Assembly (NCBI GenBank): GCA_035575095.1
Contig: DATLYF010000083.1
Location: 1-30,774 of the forward strand
DNA: 30,774 nt
Reading direction: 5' to 3'
DNA from: DATLYF01 sp035575095
GTDB taxonomy: Bacteria; Pseudomonadota; Gammaproteobacteria; Competibacterales; Competibacteraceae
Shown: positions 25,818 to 30,774 of the stretch, piece after piece
Layout of the letters: the number at the start of each line of letters is the position of its first letter
How positions within the stretch are numbered: position 1 is the first letter of the stretch
Notes under the pieces: model-generated
Seen by the model: only the letters and a program-made list of their open reading frames with translations
Database searches by the model: none
Told to the model about the DNA's origin: nothing
Program-made: the position numbers and the translations under genes

Positions 25818-25832
25818 AAATATGGGTTGACG

Positions 25833-25914
25833 CTCGCCGAGCGGGCCAACGGCGGTCCGCAATCGGCGAGGACGAGCGGCCGATGCTGGCCGCACCGACG
25901 GACAACGGCGTCCG
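25833..25914 (+). ncRNA. ANTAR-protein target RNA (two hexaloop hairpins) in the nrtA leader
   Basis: Hairpin P1 pairs GCGGGCC (25841-25847) with GGTCCGC (25854-25860), 7 bp including one G-U, around the loop AACGGC (25848-25853). It is extended below by CTCGCCG (25833-25839) with CGGCGAG (25864-25870). Hairpin P2 pairs CGGAC (25899-25903) with GTCCG (25910-25914) around the same loop AACGGC (25904-25909). ANTAR targets such as those of NasR, NasT and EutV are paired hairpins with six-base loops having A at position 1 and G at position 4; both loops comply. A third hairpin (25876-25893, loop GATGCT) lies between them. P2 overlaps the 5' arm of the following terminator. Confidence 0.85.
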
Positions 25915-25966
25915 ATCCCCGCGTATCGCTCTTGCGGCGATAAGCGGGTGGTCGGACGCCTTTTTT
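25907..25966 (+). terminator. Conditional intrinsic terminator (attenuator) before nrtA
   Basis: The outer stem pairs GGCGTCCGA (25907-25915) with TCGGACGCC (25952-25960), 9 bp, followed by six Ts (25961-25966). Inside it, CCCGC pairs with GCGGG (25918-25922 with 25944-25948) and TATCGC with GCGATA (25924-25929 with 25937-25942). Bases 25907-25914 are also the loop and 3' arm of antiterminator hairpin P2, so P2 and the terminator exclude each other. Transcripts that terminate here never reach the nrtA start at 25992. Confidence 0.93.
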
Positions 25967-25991
25967 CTTCGACGCTCGCCGGAGATATGCG

Positions 25992-27254
25992 ATGACCCAA
26001 CGCCACACGCCTGAACCAAGCCGCCGCCGCTTTCTCAAGAACGCCGGCGGCCTGCTGCTGGGAGCCGCGACCATGATGACCGCCACGCCGTCCTGGCTGC
26101 GCTCGGCCGCCTGGGCCGCAGGCAGCGACGCGCCGGAAAAGCCCGAGATCAAGATAGGCTTCATCCCCCTCACCGACTGCGCCTCGGTGGTGATGGCCGC
26201 CGAGCTGGGCCTGGACCAGAAGTACGGCCTCAAGATCACCCCGACCAAGGAGGCATCCTGGGCGGCGGTACGCGACAAGCTGGTATACGGTGAGCTGGAT
26301 GCCGCCCACGTGCTCTACGGCCTGGTCTACGGTGTGCAGCTCGGCGTCGGCGGGCCGCAGAAGGACATGGCGGTACTCATGGCCCTTAACAACAACGGCC
26401 AGGGCATCACGCTCGCCAACCAGCTCAAGGAGCAGGGCGTTACCGATGGCGAGAGCCTAAAGAAGCTGGTCGCCGCCGGTGGCCGCGAGTTCACCTTCGC
26501 CCAGACCTTCCCCACCGGCACCCACGCCATGTGGCTGTATTACTGGCTGGCGGCCCACGGCATCCATCCCTTCCAGGACGTCAAGTCCATCGTCGTGCCG
26601 CCGCCGCAGATGGTGGCCAACATGCGCGTCGGCAACATGGATGGGTTCTGCGTGGGCGAGCCCTGGAACGCCCGCGCCATCTTCGACGGTATCGGCTTCT
26701 CCGCCGCTGCCACCCAGGACATCTGGGTCGATCATCCGGAGAAGGTACTGGGCACTACCCGCGAGTTCACCGAGAAGTATCCCAACACCACCCGCGCCAT
26801 GCTCATGGCAGTGCTGGAGGCGTCCCGCTATATCGATACCGCCGGCAATGCCGGGAAGGTGGCCAAGACGATCGCCGGCAAGGCCTACGTCAACGCGCCC
26901 GAGGAGGTGATCCTGGGGCGCTTCACCGGCGAATACGACAACGGCCTGGGCAAGAAATGGAAGGACCCCAACCACATGAAGTTCTTCAACGAGGGCAAGG
27001 TCAACTTCCCCTACCTGTCCGACGGCATGTGGTTCATGACCCAGCACAAGCGCTGGGGCCTGATCGCCGGGCATCCCGACTATCTGGCGGTGGCGCGCAA
27101 GGTCAACCGCGTCGACCTCTACAGCGAGGCGGCCAAGGCGCTCGGGGTGGCGCTGCCGAGCGTTGAGATGCGCAGTGCCAGGCTGATCGACGGCGTGCTG
27201 TGGGACGGTTCCGATCCCAAGGCCTACGCCGACGGTTTCCCCATCAAGGCTTGA
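25992..27254 (+). CDS. nrtA: Nitrate/nitrite ABC transporter substrate-binding protein
   Basis: The product has 420 residues. A twin-arginine signal (PSRRRFLKNAGG at about 9-20, hydrophobic stretch to about 45) precedes a periplasmic binding domain of the NrtA/CmpA family: IKIGFIPLTDCASVVMAAELGL in pieces, then FTFAQTFPTGTHAMWLYYWLAAHGIHP, and VGNMDGFCVGEPWNARAI. The family binds nitrate/nitrite or bicarbonate; the NasT-type leader argues for nitrate or nitrite. Tat export distinguishes it from the cytoplasmic, signal-less homologue NasS. GGAG lies seven bases before the ATG. It is the first gene after the sigma-54 promoter and attenuator. Confidence 0.92.
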   Translation: MTQRHTPEPSRRRFLKNAGGLLLGAATMMTATPSWLRSAAWAAGSDAPEKPEIKIGFIPLTDCASVVMAAELGLDQKYGLKITPTKEASWAAVRDKLVYGELDAAHVLYGLVYGVQLGVGGPQKDMAVLMALNNNGQGITLANQLKEQGVTDGESLKKLVAAGGREFTFAQTFPTGTHAMWLYYWLAAHGIHPFQDVKSIVVPPPQMVANMRVGNMDGFCVGEPWNARAIFDGIGFSAAATQDIWVDHPEKVLGTTREFTEKYPNTTRAMLMAVLEASRYIDTAGNAGKVAKTIAGKAYVNAPEEVILGRFTGEYDNGLGKKWKDPNHMKFFNEGKVNFPYLSDGMWFMTQHKRWGLIAGHPDYLAVARKVNRVDLYSEAAKALGVALPSVEMRSARLIDGVLWDGSDPKAYADGFPIKA

Positions 27255-27266
27255 GGAGGTACGACC

Positions 27267-28175
27267 ATGAGTGCCGTGATCGTCAGCGACAACCGTACCG
27301 GAGGCGAGGTAGTGCCCCTGCAGCAGGCGGCGGCCAATGAGCCCGCGCCCGCTACTCCCGGCTCGGCGCCATCGACAGCAGTACCGCGGCGGATCGGCGC
27401 GGCGCTGGCTGGCGGGCTACGGGCCGGGCTGCCGCCGCTGCTGGGCCTGGGGCTGTTTGTGCTGCTGTGGGCGCTGCTGGCCCAGGGCAACGCCCAGTTG
27501 CCGGGGCCGGGCCGGGTATGGGCGGCGGCGCTGGAAATATTCGCCGATCCCTTCTACAGCAACGGTCCCAACGACCAGGGCATCGGCTGGAACGTGCTGT
27601 CGTCTCTGTGCCGCGTCGGGCTGGGCTTCGGTCTGGCGGCGCTGGTGGGTATTCCTCTGGGTTTCCTGATCGGCCGCTTCGCCTTCCTCAACGCCATGGC
27701 GGCACCGCTCATCGCCTTGCTCAGACCGGTGTCGCCGCTCGCCTGGCTGCCCATCGGCCTGCTGCTGTTCCAGAAGGCCGATCCGGCCGCCACCTGGACC
27801 ATCTTCATCTGCTCCATCTGGCCGATGATCATCAACACCGCTGTGGGCGTGCAGCGCGTGCCTCAGGATTATCTCAACGTGGCGCGGGTGCTCAACCTGC
27901 CGGAATGGAAGGTGTTCAGCCGCATCCTCTTCCCCGCGGTGCTGCCCTATCTGCTCACCGGCATCCGTCTGTCCCTGGGCACCGCCTGGTTGGTGATCGT
28001 GGCCGCCGAAATGCTCACCGGCGGTGTGGGCATCGGCTTCTGGGTGTGGGACGAGTGGAACAACCTCAAGGTGGAGTCCATCGTCATCGCCATCGTCGTC
28101 ATCGGCCTGGTCGGGCTGGCGCTGGAGCAGGGCCTGCTGCTGCTGGCGCGCCGCTGCCAGTACGAGAACCGCTGA
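27267..28175 (+). CDS. nrtB: Nitrate ABC transporter permease
   Basis: The product has 302 residues. After a Pro/Ala-rich N-terminal segment of about 50 residues come about six membrane helices and a binding-protein-dependent transport domain. The cytoplasmic coupling loop is seen in LPEWKVFSRILFPAVLPYLLTGIRLSLGTAW in pieces, and the C-terminal VGIGFWVWDEWNNLKVESIVIAI is typical of NrtB. A strong GAGGAGGT site precedes the ATG, 12 bases after the nrtA stop. The unusual N-terminal extension might mean a later start, but no better ribosome-binding site exists. Confidence 0.94.
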   Translation: MSAVIVSDNRTGGEVVPLQQAAANEPAPATPGSAPSTAVPRRIGAALAGGLRAGLPPLLGLGLFVLLWALLAQGNAQLPGPGRVWAAALEIFADPFYSNGPNDQGIGWNVLSSLCRVGLGFGLAALVGIPLGFLIGRFAFLNAMAAPLIALLRPVSPLAWLPIGLLLFQKADPAATWTIFICSIWPMIINTAVGVQRVPQDYLNVARVLNLPEWKVFSRILFPAVLPYLLTGIRLSLGTAWLVIVAAEMLTGGVGIGFWVWDEWNNLKVESIVIAIVVIGLVGLALEQGLLLLARRCQYENR

Positions 28176-28186
28176 GGAGCCTCGCC

Positions 28187-28984
28187 ATGCGCAGCAAATA
28201 CCTCCAGATCGACCATGTGGACATGGAGTTCACCACCAAGCAGGGCCGCTTCCTCGCCCTCAAGGACATCAGCCTGAGCGTCGAGCAGGGAGAATTCATC
28301 GCTCTGATCGGCCACTCCGGTTGCGGCAAGTCCACTCTGCTCAACCTCATCGCCGGTCTGCTCGCCCCGAGCCGCGGCGCCATGCTGCTCGCCGGGCGCG
28401 AGATCGCCGGCCCCGGCCCGGAGCGGGCGGTGGTGTTCCAGAATCATTCCCTGCTGCCTTGGCTGAGCTGCTACGGCAACGTCTACCTGGCAGTGGAGCA
28501 GGTGTTCGGCGCGCGCGAACCCAAGGCGCAGCTGCGCGAGCGTGCCGAGCAGGCCCTGGCGCTGGTGGGCCTGTCCCACGCTCTGCACAAGCTGCCCCAC
28601 GAGATCTCCGGCGGCATGAAGCAGCGCGTCGGCATCGCCCGCGCCCTGTCCATGCAGCCCAAGGTGCTGCTCATGGACGAGCCCTTCGGTGCCCTGGACG
28701 CGCTCACCCGCGCCCACCTGCAGGACGAGCTGATGCGCATCGTCGGCGAGACCGGCTCCACCGTGGTCATGGTCACCCACGATGTGGACGAGGCGGTGCT
28801 GCTGGCCGACCGCATCGTCATGATGACCAACGGTCCGGCCGCGACCATCGGCGAAATCCTAGAGGTGGCGCTCGCGCGGCCGCGCGAGCGCTTGGCCCTG
28901 GCCGATGACTCCCACTACAACCACTGCCGCGCCGAGGTGCTGCGTTTCCTCTACGAGCGCCAGCGGCGGCCGCAGGCGGCTTGA
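28187..28984 (+). CDS. nrtD: Nitrate ABC transporter ATP-binding protein
   Basis: The product has 265 residues, an ABC ATPase with Walker A GHSGCGKST (42-50), Q-loop FQNHSLLPWL, signature SGGMKQR (141-147), Walker B LLMDEP (161-166) and switch His198. It lacks the C-terminal NrtA-like regulatory domain that defines NrtC, so it corresponds to NrtD and presumably acts as a homodimer. GAGGAG lies before the ATG, 11 bases after nrtB. It is the last gene on this strand; no reductase gene follows, and the 57-base gap to the convergent kinase gene holds no convincing terminator. Confidence 0.94.
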   Translation: MRSKYLQIDHVDMEFTTKQGRFLALKDISLSVEQGEFIALIGHSGCGKSTLLNLIAGLLAPSRGAMLLAGREIAGPGPERAVVFQNHSLLPWLSCYGNVYLAVEQVFGAREPKAQLRERAEQALALVGLSHALHKLPHEISGGMKQRVGIARALSMQPKVLLMDEPFGALDALTRAHLQDELMRIVGETGSTVVMVTHDVDEAVLLADRIVMMTNGPAATIGEILEVALARPRERLALADDSHYNHCRAEVLRFLYERQRRPQAA

Positions 28985-29041
28985 GTCGAAGATGGGCGCT
29001 GGACGCAGAGTCGTGACTGGAAACCAGCGAAGCCTTGGCAG

Positions 29042-30769
29042 TCAGCCCCGATGCAGCCAGTACAGCAGCAGCAGATTGGCGAGCAGCGAGAGCAGCGCCA
29101 GCGCCTGCCAGAAGCCCAGCGGATGGCGCTCGATCAGGGGCTGGCGGCCGGACGCGGCGAAGGCCGGATTGGGATGCTCCAGGTCGTAGAGGAACTCGGT
29201 CTCCACCCCGTAGCGGCGCTGCGGGTCGGGGTGCACGGCCTTCTCCAAGGCGCCGTCCACCCAGACCGGCAGCTCGGGGCGGTGTCGCCGCGCCGGGATG
29301 TAGCGCAGCCGGGCCAGGCGGCGGGCGTCCAGCGCACCGTCGGCCAGCGCGCCGTAGGGCAGGTGGCCGGTGAGCAGCTCGTAGGCGATCACCCCCAGGG
29401 CATAGAGATCGGTTCGGGGTGTGGCCGGCTCGCCGCGCAGCAACTCCGGCGCGGTGTAGTGACGGGTGCCGACCAGATCGCTGCGCGGCACCGGCGATGC
29501 GATCTCATGGATGCCGGCGATCTTCACCGAGCCGAAGTCGATGATGCGCAGCGTCCCGTGCCGGTCGATATGGATGTTCTCCGGCTTGAGGTCAAGGTGC
29601 AGCATCTCCAGCCGATGGAAGGCGCGCAGCCCGCGGGCGATCTGACCGAGGATGGCGCGCACCTCGTGCAGTGCGGGCCGGGGATGTTCGGCCATCCACT
29701 GGCGCAGAGTGTGGCCTTCCAGATACTCCAGCACGTGATAGAGGAAGCGGCGGCGGCGCGGCGGCTCGATCACCCTGAGCACGTGAGGATGCTGGATGCG
29801 GCGGCCGACCCACTCCTCGTGGCGGAAGCGTTCCAGGTAGCCGAGATCGTCTTCGAAGTTGACCGAGGGCGTCTTGAGCACCACCTGGCTGCCGCTGGCT
29901 TCGTCCAGGGCCAGATAGAGCTGGCTGGCGGGGCTTGCATGCAGCTCGCGCAGGATGCGGTAGCCGTCCAGCACCATGCCCGGCTCCAGCTCCGGCGGGA
30001 AGGGCAGTTCACGCAGGCTGCGGAACACCGAATCGGCGTCCTGGGCCGGCAGGGCATCGACTCGCACCGCCTGGCAAGTGAGGTTGTCCGGGCTGCCGGC
30101 GGCGCGGGCGCTGGCGACGATGCGCGCGCAGGCCAGGTCGAGGTTGTGAGTGTGTTCGCTCAGCAGGCGTTTGAGCTCTCGGAGCGGCAGGTATTCGTGC
30201 ACGCCGTCGCTGGTGAACAGGTAGATGTCGCCCAGCTCCACCGGCAGGGCGCGGTAGTCGATATCCAGGTGCAGGTCCACACCCAGGGCGCGATTGAGAT
30301 AGGTGCGCCCGGCGTCGACCCAGACGTGATGGTCGCGGGTCAGCGGCTCCAGGGTGTCGTCGCGCAACTGGTGGATGCGCGTGTCGCCGATGTGGAAGAC
30401 ATGGGCGGTGGTGGACTTCAGCACCAGGGCGCTGAAGGTGGTGACCAGGCCGTGGCGTGGGTCGGCGTACTGCGCACCCTGGGCGTACAGCCAACGGTTG
30501 AGGGCGATCAGCACCTTCTCCACCGAGTGCTTCACCGTCCACGACTCGGGGGTGGCGAAGTAGTCGCTGAGAAAGCCCTTGACCGCGTATTCGGCGGCCA
30601 GCCGTGCCGATTCGCTGGCGCTGATGCCGTCGGCGATCACCATGGCCGCGCCCTTGGTGGTGAGCAGCGGCTCATCGGGCACGTGTACGCCGTAGCAGTC
30701 CTCGTTGACCGGCTTGGCGCCGCGGTCGGAGAACTGGCCGATGCTGAGCTGCAAGCGGGATGTGGTCAT
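29042..30769 (-). CDS. Bifunctional PP2C protein phosphatase/Ser-Thr protein kinase, membrane-anchored
   Basis: The product has 575 residues. The N-terminal PP2C domain (about 8-238) keeps its metal-binding residues: Asp24 in VNED, Asp47-Gly48, Asp129 in HIGDTR, Asp188-Gly189 and Asp228-Asn229. A Hanks-type kinase domain follows (about 268-525): Lys299 in VVLK, HLDLKPEN at 391-398 (HLD in place of HRD), Asp411-Phe-Gly, and APE at 440-442. The glycine-rich loop (about 275-285) has no glycine. One C-terminal helix (about 553-572) anchors it with both enzymes in the cytoplasm. Similar phosphatase-kinase genes occur beside nasS/nasT in Pseudomonas, which fits its place here. The ATG lies five bases from the window edge, so upstream context is unseen. 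Confidence 0.92.
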   Translation of the reverse strand: MTTSRLQLSIGQFSDRGAKPVNEDCYGVHVPDEPLLTTKGAAMVIADGISASESARLAAEYAVKGFLSDYFATPESWTVKHSVEKVLIALNRWLYAQGAQYADPRHGLVTTFSALVLKSTTAHVFHIGDTRIHQLRDDTLEPLTRDHHVWVDAGRTYLNRALGVDLHLDIDYRALPVELGDIYLFTSDGVHEYLPLRELKRLLSEHTHNLDLACARIVASARAAGSPDNLTCQAVRVDALPAQDADSVFRSLRELPFPPELEPGMVLDGYRILRELHASPASQLYLALDEASGSQVVLKTPSVNFEDDLGYLERFRHEEWVGRRIQHPHVLRVIEPPRRRRFLYHVLEYLEGHTLRQWMAEHPRPALHEVRAILGQIARGLRAFHRLEMLHLDLKPENIHIDRHGTLRIIDFGSVKIAGIHEIASPVPRSDLVGTRHYTAPELLRGEPATPRTDLYALGVIAYELLTGHLPYGALADGALDARRLARLRYIPARRHRPELPVWVDGALEKAVHPDPQRRYGVETEFLYDLEHPNPAFAASGRQPLIERHPLGFWQALALLSLLANLLLLYWLHRG

Positions 30770-30774
30770 GGCGG

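Noticed and set aside
27267..27420. A frameshift or fusion at the start of nrtB, because of its Pro/Ala-rich first 50 residues.
   Set aside because: The frame is open, a strong GAGGAGGT site fits the annotated ATG, and low-complexity N-termini are common in such permeases.

Overview
The window is a GC-rich chromosomal segment with long genes packed nose to tail, and almost all of it can be assigned. Gene order points to a gammaproteobacterium. The run initiator tRNA-Met, rimP, nusA, infB, rbfA, truB, rpsO, pnp, the cluster 4.5S RNA, dnaX, ybaB, recR, the divergent pair rsgA/orn, and thiL-pgpA are all typical of that class. The two-domain rhodanese carries the Azotobacter RhdA-type loop and the nitrate locus resembles Pseudomonas/Azotobacter nas loci. 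I cannot name a genus; a Chromatiales-like or pseudomonad-like relative is an inference only. I see no mobile element, phage gene, CRISPR array or replication origin.

Layout. 1-3119: end of the nuo operon (nuoL tail, nuoM, nuoN). 3156-3301: a strong promoter, an initiator tRNA and its terminator. 3378-12056: the transcription/translation operon rimP to pnp. 12064-12380: tRNA-Ser(GGA) and the SRP RNA. 12439-15502: dnaX, ybaB, recR and hinT. 15557-18077: rsgA, orn and rhdA in alternating orientation. 18148-19573: thiL-pgpA. 19625-21535: an O-acetylhomoserine sulfhydrylase and a membrane-anchored thermonuclease. 21553-25037: an MCE/Mla-type lipid ABC transporter with an auxiliary lipoprotein. 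25103-28984: the ANTAR regulator nasT, a 307-base control region, then nrtA-nrtB-nrtD. 29042-30769: a PP2C phosphatase fused to a Ser/Thr kinase, convergent with nrtD.

The most interesting stretch is 25685-25991, between nasT and nrtA. Read in order it holds two NtrC-like sites 21 bp apart, a near-consensus sigma-54 promoter, two hairpins with the identical hexaloop AACGGC (A at loop position 1 and G at position 4, as expected for an ANTAR-protein target), and a long intrinsic terminator whose 5' arm overlaps the second hairpin. This predicts two-level control of nitrate uptake: nitrogen limitation fires the promoter, and NasT then decides whether RNA polymerase passes the terminator. The mechanism is known in outline from the Klebsiella nasF and Azotobacter nasAB leaders. 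This leader also has an extra hairpin between the two recognition hairpins, and an 11-base repeat that may tie the first hairpin to the nrtA ribosome-binding site. The usual nitrate sensor nasS is not next to nasT, and no assimilatory nitrate or nitrite reductase gene lies in the window.
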